Of a DNA stretch of 8,891 bases, positions 1 to 6,900 are shown one piece after another. The DNA is taken from assembly GCA_017623335.1 (NCBI GenBank), contig JAGAPI010000026.1, forward strand, positions 1-8,891, given 5' to 3'. The position numbers and the translations under genes were made by a program. Source of the stretch: Prevotella sp. (lineage in GTDB: Bacteria; Bacteroidota; Bacteroidia; Bacteroidales; Bacteroidaceae). Position 1 is the first letter of the stretch. Every line of letters begins with the position of its first letter. Under the pieces are notes generated by a model that was not told the origin of the DNA, made no database searches, and worked only from the letters and a program-made list of their open reading frames with translations.

Positions 1-312
1 ATTGACCTCGGCGACGTGCGTGAGAGTGCGCGTGTGTACATCAACGGCAAGTACATCGGCTGCGCGTGGGCGGTGCCTTTCGTGCTTGATTGCAAAGATG
101 CACTGAAGAAAGGAAAGAACGAGATTCGCATAGAGGTGACCAACCTGCCTGCCAACCGCATAGCGTGGATGGACCGCCAAGGCGTGGAATGGCGCAAGTT
201 TAAGGAGATAAACGTAGTGGACATCAACTATAAAAAGACCAAATACAACGATTGGGTACCGGTGCCATCGGGACTCAACTCGGAAATAAAACTAATTGAA
301 AAAACAAATTAA
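1..312 (+). CDS. C-terminal end of a PUL glycoside hydrolase (GH2/GH106-like sugar-binding beta-sandwich), 5' truncated by the window
   Basis: The frame is open from the first base to the TAA at 310-312, giving 103 visible residues; the start lies outside the window. The visible part begins IDLGDVRESARVYING and continues through a segment with WAVPF, LKKGKNEIRIEVTN and LPANRI. This pattern (D-L-G, V-x-x-N-G-x-x-x-G, W, P-F, K-x-G-x-N-x-I-x-I-x-V-T-N) is characteristic of the galactose-binding-like beta-sandwich found in GH2 enzymes and at the C-terminus of many Bacteroidetes GH106-type alpha-L-rhamnosidases. It is followed by a 50-residue tail (MDRQGVEWRKF, then VDINYKKTKY, then PSGLNSEIKLI). 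The catalytic domain is not visible, so the substrate cannot be read here. A pectin or rhamnogalacturonan role is inferred only from the adjacent GH28 gene, whose start lies 10 nt downstream and which is probably cotranscribed. The fold call is fairly secure; the family is not. Confidence 0.7.
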   Translation: MDLGDVRESARVYINGKYIGCAWAVPFVLDCKDALKKGKNEIRIEVTNLPANRIAWMDRQGVEWRKFKEINVVDINYKKTKYNDWVPVPSGLNSEIKLIEKTN

Positions 313-322
313 AGAAAAGATT

Positions 323-1660
323 ATGACAATGAATATTATTAAGCGTAAGGGAACATATTTCCTTTTATTATTTGCGCTCTTAACCCAGACTACAGATTTG
401 AATGCCAAGAAAGAAAAGAAGGAACTTTGGCCTGACGGCACAGTGATGGACAAATGGTTCATGGACCGCACGAAGGTGGACGTGAGCACTCTCGGCAAGC
501 AGTATGTAATCACCGACTACGGAGTGGTTAGCGACAGCACAGTGATGCAGACCGCACGGATTCAGGCGGTTATCGACCGCGCTGCCGCTGACGGCGGCGG
601 AGTGGTGGTGATACCTCGCGGAACATTCCTCACGGGAGCACTGTTCTTCAAGCCTGGCACCCATTTGCACGTTGCCGAGGGCGGCACCATCAAGGGCAGC
701 GAGCGCATAGCCGACTTTCCCATAGCCATGACCCGCATTGAGGGGCAGACCTGCAAGTATTTCACCGCGCTCATCAACGCCGACGGGCTGGACGGCTTCA
801 CCATCAGCGGCAAGGGCACCATCAACGGCAACGGTCACCACTATTGGGACGAGTTCTGGATTCGCCGCCAGTGGAACCGCGAGTGCACCAACAAGGACGC
901 GCAGCGCCCGAGGCTGACCTACCTGAGCAACTGCAAGAACGTGACGGTGCAGGACGTGCGCCTCATCAACAGCCCGTTCTGGACCAACCACATCTACCGC
1001 TGCGACCATGTGCGCTTCCTCGACTGCTACATCTACGCCCCCACATCGGGATTGAAGGCTCCGAGCAGCGACGCCATCGACATCGACGTATGCAACGACA
1101 TTCTCATAAGCGGATGCTACATGAACGTGAACGACGACGCCGTGGTGCTGAAAGGCGGCAAGGGAACGTTTGCCGACCAGGACCCCACCAACGGCGCGTG
1201 CGAGCGCGTGCTCATAGACGGCTGCAACTACGGAACCGTTCACGGCTGTCTGACCCTCGGCAGCGAGAGCGTACACGACCGCAACATCATAATGCGCAAC
1301 TGCACCGCCAAGAGCGCCAACCGCGTGATATGGTTCAAGATGCGCCCCGACACTCCGCAGCACTACGAATACGTGAGCGTGGAGAACTTCACGGGCAAGA
1401 CGGGCAGCTTCCTCGTTATCCGTCCATGGACTCAGTTCTTCAAGCTCGACAACCGTCCCGACATGCCGCTGAGCCGCTGCCACAACGTGGTGCTGAAAGA
1501 CATCAGGATGGACTGCCGCAACTTCTTCGACGTGGGAACGTCCGACAAGTATGACCTCTCCGACTTCCATTTCGAAAATATCGATGTGAACGACGAGAAA
1601 AAGGCGTTCTCGGACACGGTGATAAAAAACACCACCACGAAGAACGTCAGCATAAAATGA
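323..1660 (+). CDS. Secreted glycoside hydrolase family 28 (polygalacturonase-fold) enzyme
   Basis: This is a 445-residue protein, a usual length for bacterial GH28. I chose ATG 323 (ATG 329 is also possible) because it lies 10 nt after the upstream stop and gives a clean signal peptide: MTMNIIKRKG, then the hydrophobic stretch YFLLLFALL, then a likely cut near DLNA (about residue 28). A TTG at 296 in the same frame would overlap the upstream gene and spoil the signal. Residues 60-95 hold the family entry motif (ITDYGVVSDS, then AIQ-like ARIQAVIDRAAADGGGVVVIPRG). The rest is a right-handed beta-helix. Catalytic candidates are D250 (SSDAIDID, in place of NTDGID), D271-D272 (NVNDDAVVLKGG), H307-G308 (VHG, in place of GHG) and K339 (WFKM, in place of RIK). 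GH28 enzymes hydrolyse alpha-galacturonide bonds in pectin by an inverting mechanism. The altered motifs argue for an exo-galacturonidase or rhamnogalacturonan-type activity rather than a classical endo-polygalacturonase, but this is inference. It is likely periplasmic or surface-exposed. Confidence 0.88.
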   Translation: MTMNIIKRKGTYFLLLFALLTQTTDLNAKKEKKELWPDGTVMDKWFMDRTKVDVSTLGKQYVITDYGVVSDSTVMQTARIQAVIDRAAADGGGVVVIPRGTFLTGALFFKPGTHLHVAEGGTIKGSERIADFPIAMTRIEGQTCKYFTALINADGLDGFTISGKGTINGNGHHYWDEFWIRRQWNRECTNKDAQRPRLTYLSNCKNVTVQDVRLINSPFWTNHIYRCDHVRFLDCYIYAPTSGLKAPSSDAIDIDVCNDILISGCYMNVNDDAVVLKGGKGTFADQDPTNGACERVLIDGCNYGTVHGCLTLGSESVHDRNIIMRNCTAKSANRVIWFKMRPDTPQHYEYVSVENFTGKTGSFLVIRPWTQFFKLDNRPDMPLSRCHNVVLKDIRMDCRNFFDVGTSDKYDLSDFHFENIDVNDEKKAFSDTVIKNTTTKNVSIK

Positions 1661-1671
1661 CAAGAAAATTC

Positions 1672-1710
1672 AAAGTCCGGCCGCGCGCAGTTCACGCAGC
1701 CGGACTTTTT
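1672..1710 (+). terminator. Intrinsic terminator after the GH28 gene
   Basis: A perfect 10-bp inverted repeat, AAAGTCCGGC (1672-1681) and GCCGGACTTT (1699-1708), starts 12 nt after the GH28 stop codon. It closes a 17-nt loop and runs into five T's (1706-1710). Three further pairs (1683-1685 with 1695-1697) could extend the stem past one mismatch. This ends the upstream glycosidase operon and separates it transcriptionally from the sigma-factor operon. Confidence 0.88.
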
Positions 1711-1817
1711 CATGCCCTGCGGTTTGCGACGCAGCCAAGAGCACTGACATAAAAACCTAAGACCGAGAGCTTTAAGCCCCACACTCCGCACCTGAAAATT
1801 TTTCTGCGCAGGTTTCA

Positions 1818-1885
1818 AAAAAATTATGTACATGATTTGAAAAAATTATGCGCATAATTTGAAAAAATTATCCGGATATTTTTTT
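1818..1885. repeat. Array of three palindromes at exact 22-bp spacing
   Basis: Three copies of a 22-bp unit lie head to tail at 1818-1839, 1840-1861 and 1862-1883. Each begins AAAAAATTAT. Inside each is an 18-bp dyad: 1821-1838 (centre GTAC, one mismatched pair), 1843-1860 (AAATTATGCGCATAATTT, perfect) and 1865-1882 (centre CCGG, one mismatched pair). The centres fall at 1829.5, 1851.5 and 1873.5, exactly 22 bp apart. The flanks are conserved, while the central four bases change (GTAC, GCGC, CCGG) and stay self-complementary each time. The array lies roughly 110-155 bp upstream of the predicted transcription start of the sigma gene. A multi-site operator for a dimeric regulator is the simplest reading. 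The third copy, followed by nine T's (1879-1887), could also act as a weak back-up terminator. Confidence 0.75.
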
Positions 1886-1891
1886 TTAGCC

Positions 1892-1919
1892 TCCCCGCCT
1901 GACGAAAAAAATACGGGGA
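1892..1919. other. Small GC-rich hairpin between palindrome array and promoter
   Basis: TCCCCG (1892-1897) pairs with CGGGGA (1914-1919) around a 16-nt, A-rich loop. It follows directly on the T-run of the third palindrome and lies 26 bp before the -33 box. No T-run follows, so it is not a standard terminator. Function unknown; it may be incidental. Confidence 0.4.
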
Positions 1920-1945
1920 AAGACTAAAAAAATGTCCAAATTTAT

Positions 1946-1976
1946 TTTGTCCTACGCCCGTTTATTTGTACCTTTG
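1946..1976 (+). promoter_or_regulatory. Bacteroidetes-type housekeeping promoter of the sigma/anti-sigma operon
   Basis: The -33 box TTTG (1946-1949) is followed by a 19-bp spacer and the -7 box TACCTTTG (1969-1976). This matches the Bacteroidetes primary sigma consensus TTTG-N19-21-TAnnTTTG at every fixed position. Transcription should start near 1983, giving a leader of about 38 nt before the GTG start. The perfect match suggests the sigma gene is transcribed by the primary sigma factor rather than depending on its own product. Confidence 0.82.
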
Positions 1977-2020
1977 CACCACGTATAAGCAGCATTTCGG
2001 CATAAGCCCGGTCGTGTAAC

Positions 2021-2515
2021 GTGGAAAAGGAAAAAGTATTTGAACAGTTTTACAAGGAAAACTATCAGAGTTTCTTTTATTTCGCACTTCGTTATGTCAA
2101 TAACGACGAGGTATGCCGCGACATCGTGGCTGCCGCCTTCGAGCACGTGTGGACGCAGTGCAGCACGGACGACTTGCAGCGCTGGCGCGGCTTTTCGCTG
2201 TCGTATATCCGCAACAAATGCATTGACCATGTGCGCCACGATGCCATCCACAACCGTTTTGTGGCAGAGCGCATGAGGATGGACGAGCGGATGGCGGAGA
2301 CCGACCTCGTGGAACGCGAGCAGCGGGTGGAAATGCTGCAGGCGCTTATACGGCAGCTGCCGCCGCGCACACGGCTCGTGCTGCAGGAGTGCTTCATCAA
2401 CGGGAGAAAATACAAAGAGGTGGCAGAGGAGCTTGAAATCTCGGACAATGCAGTGAAAAAACATGTGATGAAAGCGCTGAAATATCTGCGTGAGAATGTT
2501 AAAAACCTGAAATAG
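2021..2515 (+). CDS. ECF-type RNA polymerase sigma factor (FecI/RpoE-like, PUL-associated)
   Basis: This 164-residue protein has the standard two-domain ECF layout. Region 2 spans about residues 6-75 (FEQFYKENYQSFFYFALRYV, then DIVAAAFEHVW, then the -10-reading part YIRNKCIDHVRHD). Region 4 spans about 103-160 (ALIRQLPPRTRLVLQECFING, with the helix-turn-helix YKEVAEELEISDNAVKKHV). There is no region 1.1 or 3. The start is GTG 2021: the frame is closed by TAA at 2003-2005 just upstream, no ATG occurs before region 2, and GTG gives the usual N-terminus EKEKVFEQFYKENY. No clear Shine-Dalgarno sequence is seen. It lies 75 nt before the anti-sigma gene, with no terminator between, so the two are probably one transcript from the 1946-1976 promoter. 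In Bacteroidales such factors are held by a FecR-like partner and, when released, transcribe the neighbouring susCD genes. The target promoter motif is not known here. Confidence 0.93.
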   Translation: MEKEKVFEQFYKENYQSFFYFALRYVNNDEVCRDIVAAAFEHVWTQCSTDDLQRWRGFSLSYIRNKCIDHVRHDAIHNRFVAERMRMDERMAETDLVEREQRVEMLQALIRQLPPRTRLVLQECFINGRKYKEVAEELEISDNAVKKHVMKALKYLRENVKNLK

Positions 2516-2590
2516 GTTATCCAAACCGCCGGCTGAAACGACTAATAAATGAATACAATAGAAATAAACTGACAATAATAGACCAAATAC

Positions 2591-3778
2591 ATGACTGAGG
2601 AAAACAGCAAATGGAAACAGAGCTACGACGATGCGCTTGACTTTGTGGAGGAAAACGACGCGCTGTCGGCAGAGGACATCAGCCGGATGATGGCCGACGG
2701 GGAGACACGCGCCCTTGCCGGAGAGCTGTTGGACTGCCGGCAAGCCATGCAAAGGGAACAGTCACACCGCGCGCCAGACGCCGGTGACGAATGGAAAAAG
2801 TTTGCGGCGAGGCATCTGTCACGCGGCACCGCGCAGCTGCCCCCAAGGCAGCACAGCCACAAGCCGATGATTATCGGCGCAATCACAGGCATAGCCGCCA
2901 CGCTGCTGTGCGTGCTGGCTTTCTCGTGGATGAGGCAGATAGAAGAGAGTCGTCTGCCCGAGGGCTACTTAGTGTATGAGGCAAAAGATGCGCCCCAGCC
3001 TATCACGCTGATGGACGGCGACGACGAGGTGACCGACTTTGAATATCTTGAACAGGACAAAAATGCAAAAGACCCGCAAAGCGGCACCGCTACGCGCCAC
3101 ACGCTCGACTACACTCAACACTCCACACTCCACGCTTCACACTCCATACAGCTGCTCACCGTCCCCACGGGCAAGGACATCGAGGTGATACTTGCCGACG
3201 GCACAAAAGTGTTTCTCAATGCCGACAGCCGGCTGGAATATCCGTCGAAGTTTGAAGGCACGCAGCGCACTGTAAGACTCCACGGCGAAGCCTACTTCGA
3301 CGTGACAAAGGACAGCAGCCGCCCCTTCGTGGTGGAGACCGAACGCACGCAGACCACCGTACACGGAACCAAGTTCAACATCACCAGCTACGACAGTCAG
3401 CCGACGAAGATAACTCTCATAGAGGGTAAAGTGGCAGTTAAAAACCTCAGGAGCGGCCGCGTGGAGCAGCTCGTGCCCGGCGACAACGTGAGCGTGGCTG
3501 AAGGCGGCGAGATGACAAAGACCGCAGTCGACATAGACGGATATGTGTACTGGCAGGAGGGATTCTTCTATTTCGATGACCAGCCCCTGTCGGAAATCAT
3601 GCAGAGCCTCGGCAGGTGGTACAACGTGAGCGTGGTGTTTGCCAACCGCAAGGCGATGGACTACCGCTTCCACTTCCTCTGCGACCGCAACGGCGACATC
3701 GACCACGCCATCACCCTGCTCAACCGCATGAAAAAGCTCAGCGTCACCCGCCAGGGCAACACCGTGGTGGTGAAATAG
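2591..3778 (+). CDS. FecR-like anti-sigma factor (inner-membrane, with FecR and DUF4974 domains)
   Basis: This 395-residue protein has a cytoplasmic N-terminal part (1-92; includes LDFVEENDALSAEDISRMM) expected to hold the sigma factor. A single membrane span follows at about 93-114 (MIIGAITGIAATLLCVLAFS). A periplasmic linker (115-188) leads to the FecR domain at about 190-285 (VPTGKDIEVILADGTKVFLN, then RTVRLHGEAYFDVTKD, then FVVET and VHGTKFNI). A C-terminal DUF4974 domain spans about 329-394 (YFDDQPLSEIMQSLGRWYNV, then LLNRMKKLSV), the usual arrangement in Bacteroidetes. The domain outside the membrane should contact the STN domain of the SusC protein encoded next. The start ATG 2591 has no competitor. 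The linker is unusually long and is partly encoded by a degenerate 7-nt tandem repeat (residues 174-185). The partner assignment rests on adjacency and domain content. Confidence 0.94.
   Translation: MTEENSKWKQSYDDALDFVEENDALSAEDISRMMADGETRALAGELLDCRQAMQREQSHRAPDAGDEWKKFAARHLSRGTAQLPPRQHSHKPMIIGAITGIAATLLCVLAFSWMRQIEESRLPEGYLVYEAKDAPQPITLMDGDDEVTDFEYLEQDKNAKDPQSGTATRHTLDYTQHSTLHASHSIQLLTVPTGKDIEVILADGTKVFLNADSRLEYPSKFEGTQRTVRLHGEAYFDVTKDSSRPFVVETERTQTTVHGTKFNITSYDSQPTKITLIEGKVAVKNLRSGRVEQLVPGDNVSVAEGGEMTKTAVDIDGYVYWQEGFFYFDDQPLSEIMQSLGRWYNVSVVFANRKAMDYRFHFLCDRNGDIDHAITLLNRMKKLSVTRQGNTVVVK
3111..3145 (+). repeat. Degenerate 7-nt tandem repeat inside the anti-sigma gene
   Basis: Five consecutive heptamers read ACACTCA, ACACTCC, ACACTCC, ACGCTTC, ACACTCC. 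They are in the coding frame and encode the His/Ser/Thr-rich stretch YTQHSTLHASHS (residues 174-185) in the periplasmic linker between the membrane span and the FecR domain. The period is not a multiple of three, so the repeat did not arise as a peptide repeat. Confidence 0.7.
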
Positions 3779-3796
3779 CGGGCTGGAAAGTAGGGT

Positions 3797-3828
3797 TTTG
3801 ACAGAAAAACAGATAAAATTTAGTCTTT
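3797..3828 (+). promoter_or_regulatory. Weak candidate promoter upstream of susC-like gene
   Basis: TTTG (3797-3800), 20 bp, then TAGTCTTT (3821-3828) resembles the Bacteroidetes consensus with two mismatches in the -7 box. A second poor candidate is TTG (3887-3889), 21 bp, then TATGTTTTG (3911-3919), which has one extra base inside the -7 box and overlaps the palindrome. Either could be primary-sigma dependent; the true promoter may instead be read by the ECF sigma factor encoded upstream, whose motif I cannot name. The 164-bp spacer after the anti-sigma gene has no intrinsic terminator, so read-through is also possible. Confidence 0.25.
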
Positions 3829-3885
3829 TTTCAATAAAATAAAGATTTTAAGTACCCATTTGCAATCTTCAAACGAATATTTTGT

Positions 3886-3910
3886 GTTGGTGTGAAAGAA
3901 AAACACCGGC
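3886..3910 (+). other. Predicted leader hairpin upstream of susC-like gene
   Basis: GTTGGTGT (3886-3893) can pair with ACACCGGC (3903-3910) as an 8-bp RNA stem with two G-U pairs and a 9-nt A-rich loop. It is immediately followed by the 16-bp palindrome. No T-run follows, so it is not a terminator. If transcription starts at the upstream candidate near 3797-3828, this would be part of a structured leader. Confidence 0.4.
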
Positions 3911-3911
3911 T

Positions 3912-3927
3912 ATGTTTTGCAAAACAT
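3912..3927. promoter_or_regulatory. 16-bp perfect palindrome just before the susC-like start codon
   Basis: ATGTTTTGCAAAACAT is a perfect dyad with no spacer, ending 15 bp before the ATG at 3943. It could be an operator half-site pair for a dimeric regulator, or a hairpin in the translation-initiation region. It overlaps a weak -7-like sequence (TATGTTTTG). It shares no core with the 22-bp array upstream of the sigma gene, so a different factor would be needed. Confidence 0.5.
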
Positions 3928-3942
3928 TATAAAATATAAGAT

Positions 3943-6900
3943 ATGAGAAGATTGTTAATCGTGTTAGGATTTCTCTTGGGGATAGCCCTCACCGGCGAGC
4001 CGCTCACCGCGGCGGCGCAGACCGGAGGCAAGACCATCAGGATGGAAATCAAGAGTGAGAAGCTCACCACATCGCTCAAGCGTCTGGAAAGGGTATCGGG
4101 CTACAAGATACTTTTCTCCTACGACGACCTGAGCAGGTTCACCGTCAGCGGCAAGACTGTCAACACAAAGAGCATCCGTCAGGCGCTCGACATCCTGCTT
4201 GCCGGCACTCCGCTGAAGTATGAGGTTGACGGGCAGTTTGTAAACGTCTACCTCAGCGAGGGAGCAGTGAGGACAGCACAGCAGAAAGCCGACGGGCAAA
4301 GTCAGCAAAATGCAATAAGGGGACATGTACGCGACATCCACGGTGAGCCCGTAGTGGGAGCGGTGGTGCGCGACCATGCCAACAAGGTCCACGCCGTAAC
4401 CGACATGGACGGAAACTTCACCTTAACAGCAAAATCCGACAAAGCACAGCTCACCATTTCCTACCTCGGCATGAAGACCGCCACTGTGACATGCCGCAAG
4501 GGAAGTTTTGCACACGTAACGATGGAAGACGAGGCAACACGCATAGATGACGTGGTGGTGACAGGTTATCAGGTTCTTGACAAGCGTTCACTCACAAGTG
4601 CCGTGACTTCTGTGAAAATGGATGAGCTTCAGCGCGCCGACGTGAGTTCACTCGACCAGATGCTTGAAGGCAGAATAGCCGACCTCATGGTAACCAACGT
4701 CTCCGGTGAGATAGGCGTAGCACCAAAAATCCGTATCCGTGGAACGTCAACGCTCATCGGTAACCGTGAGCCTCTGTGGGTGGTCGACGGAATTGTGATG
4801 AACGACCCTGTGGAAATTGCTCCTGAGGAGCTTAACGACCCCGACTACGTAAACCGCATAGGTAACGCCATTGCCGGTATCAACCCTCAGGACATTGAGC
4901 GTATTGACGTGCTGAAAGACGCTGCCGCCACCGCTATCTACGGTACAAAGGCAGCCAACGGCGTAATCGTGGTGACAACAAAGCGTGGCTTTGAGGGAAA
5001 GCCACAGGTGAGCTACACCATGAACGTGAATATGAAACTGCGCCCCCGCTATACCGACCGCAGCGTCGACGTTATGACATCAAAAGAGCGCATACAGTTC
5101 TCACGAGAGCTGTATCACGACCACTATGAATACCCGTACCGCATGGCTGCTGTGGGGTATGAGGGACTGCTCACACAGATGTTTGCAGGAAATCTCACAT
5201 ACAACCAGTTTGTTGACGAGGTAGGCAAGGCCGAGGGCAGAAACACCGACTGGTTCGACCTGTTGCTGCGCGACTCATGGAGCACCAGCCACAATACAAG
5301 CGTAAGCGGTGGAAGTGAGCGTTCACGCTACTATGCCTCAATAGGCTACAACAAGGACAGCGACGTGATAAAGGCAAACAATAACGAGCGCTACACCTTT
5401 GCGCTTAACATCGACAACACCTTCAGCAAGTTGCTCACCGTATCATTCTCGTTCAACGGCTACCACTACAAGCGCAACGGTTATCAGGAAAGCCTCAGCC
5501 CGCTGCAGTACGCATATCAGGCAAACCGTGCCATCCCAGCCTACGATGACAACGGCGAATATTATTTCTATGAGAAAAAATCGAGCGACGGCTATGAATA
5601 CAGTTTCAACATCCTGAATGAGATGGCAAACAGCAGCCGCAAGCAGGTGACAAACTCAATGACATTCAACACCAACCTGCGATTTACGTTCACCGACTGG
5701 CTGCATGCCAACGCCATTCTCTCGGTTACTCACCAGAATGCCGACCTGGAAGGCTGGTGGGGCGAGAAGACACAGCACATTGCGATGCTTCGCAAAGGCA
5801 ATTACGGCGAGCCGATAGAGTATCCTGAGACCTCAACCTGCCCACAAGGCGGCGAGCTGAGCAAGACCACCACCCGTGACCGGGCATACACACTGCGCTT
5901 CCAGCTCGACGCAAACAAATATTTCGGAGAGAACGACAAGCATAACATAGACGCATCATTAGGTTTGGAGATTAACTCCGACAAATACAAAAGCTACGGC
6001 AACGTGAGCCGTGGATATTTCAAGGACCGCGGCGAGAGCTTCGTCACCGACATCGACCCTACGATCTATCCCAGCTATGCCACATGGCTGTCGGGCAATC
6101 AGCCTACGATTATCGACAATCTCACCAACACTGTGTCAACATACCTCTCGCTGACCTACGCCTATAACCGTATATGGCGAGTAAACCTCAACGGACGTCT
6201 TGACGGAAGCAACAAGTTCGGCGACCGCAGCAACGACAAGTTCCTGCCTATATGGTCGCTGTCGGGAAGCTACGACGTGGGGTACTGGATTAAGGCTCCG
6301 TGGATAGACTACATCACCGCAAAGGCATCATACGGTTTCCAGGGAAACATGCTCGACACCGAGAATCCGCTGATGGCTATCCGTAAAGGAAGCATGAGCT
6401 CATACTTTGGCGAGTACATCTCGACGATTGAGCAGCGCCCAAATCCTGACCTTAAATGGGAGAAGACAAACTCTGTGAACATTGGGCTCGACATGAGTCT
6501 GTTCAGCCACCGTTTGGAGATGGAGGTGTCACTGTTCTACAAAAAGACCGTGGATGCCTTTATGAATAAGAAAGTGTCGAGTGTAAACGGTACCACAAAC
6601 TATGTAATCAACGGCGGCGACGTAACCAACAAGGGATATTCGTTCGACATCACAGCCACTCCAATCCTCACAAAGGATTTCCGATGGACACTCTCAACGT
6701 CAATCTCAAAGATTATCAACAGCATCGACTCACGTCCCGACGCACAGACCTACGACCTTGAGGACTTCCTCAGCGGCTCGGCACTGGTTGAAGGCAAGAG
6801 CGTCAACACGTTCTACAGCTACCATTTCTTAGGGCTTAGTCCTGTTGACGGCGGTCCGCTCATCGATGATTATTCCGACAGCCCTGACCTATTCCGCGGC

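Noticed and set aside
296..322. TTG at 296 as the GH28 start
   Set aside because: It would overlap the upstream gene and put nine mostly Lys/polar residues before the signal peptide; ATG 323 gives normal spacing and a normal signal sequence.
844..1554. Plus-strand frame of 236 codons inside the GH28 gene
   Set aside because: Arg/Gln/His-rich out-of-frame reading of the same DNA, with no recognisable domain and no initiation signal.
380..1663. Long minus-strand open frame (427 codons) opposite the GH28 gene
   Set aside because: It is the antisense shadow of a GC-rich gene. The translation is dominated by Val, Ala and His without any domain, and the + strand frame has a clear GH28 fold and signal peptide.
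1717..1734. Small inverted repeat CTGCG ... CGCAG after the GH28 terminator
   Set aside because: Only five pairs and no T-run; such short dyads are expected by chance, and the terminator at 1672-1710 already explains the end of the operon.
1790..1813. ACCTG ... CAGGT inverted repeat before the palindrome array
   Set aside because: Five pairs around a 14-nt loop with no extension; not distinguishable from chance.
1818..1885. The palindrome array as a CRISPR array
   Set aside because: There are no spacers: the units are contiguous 22-bp repeats with self-complementary centres, and no cas genes are nearby.
2516..2590. Possible separate promoter or tiny gene (ATG at about 2549, seven codons) between sigma and anti-sigma genes
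   Set aside because: No TAnnTTTG or TTTG pair at proper spacing is seen, and a seven-codon frame has no support; read-through from the sigma promoter is simpler.
1952..2752. Minus-strand frame of 266 codons opposite the sigma gene and the start of the anti-sigma gene
   Set aside because: It overlaps two well-supported genes and their promoter, and its translation has no coherent motif.
3137..3706. Minus-strand frame opposite the FecR domain
   Set aside because: Codon-bias shadow of the FecR/DUF4974 coding sequence, rich in Val, Ala and His.
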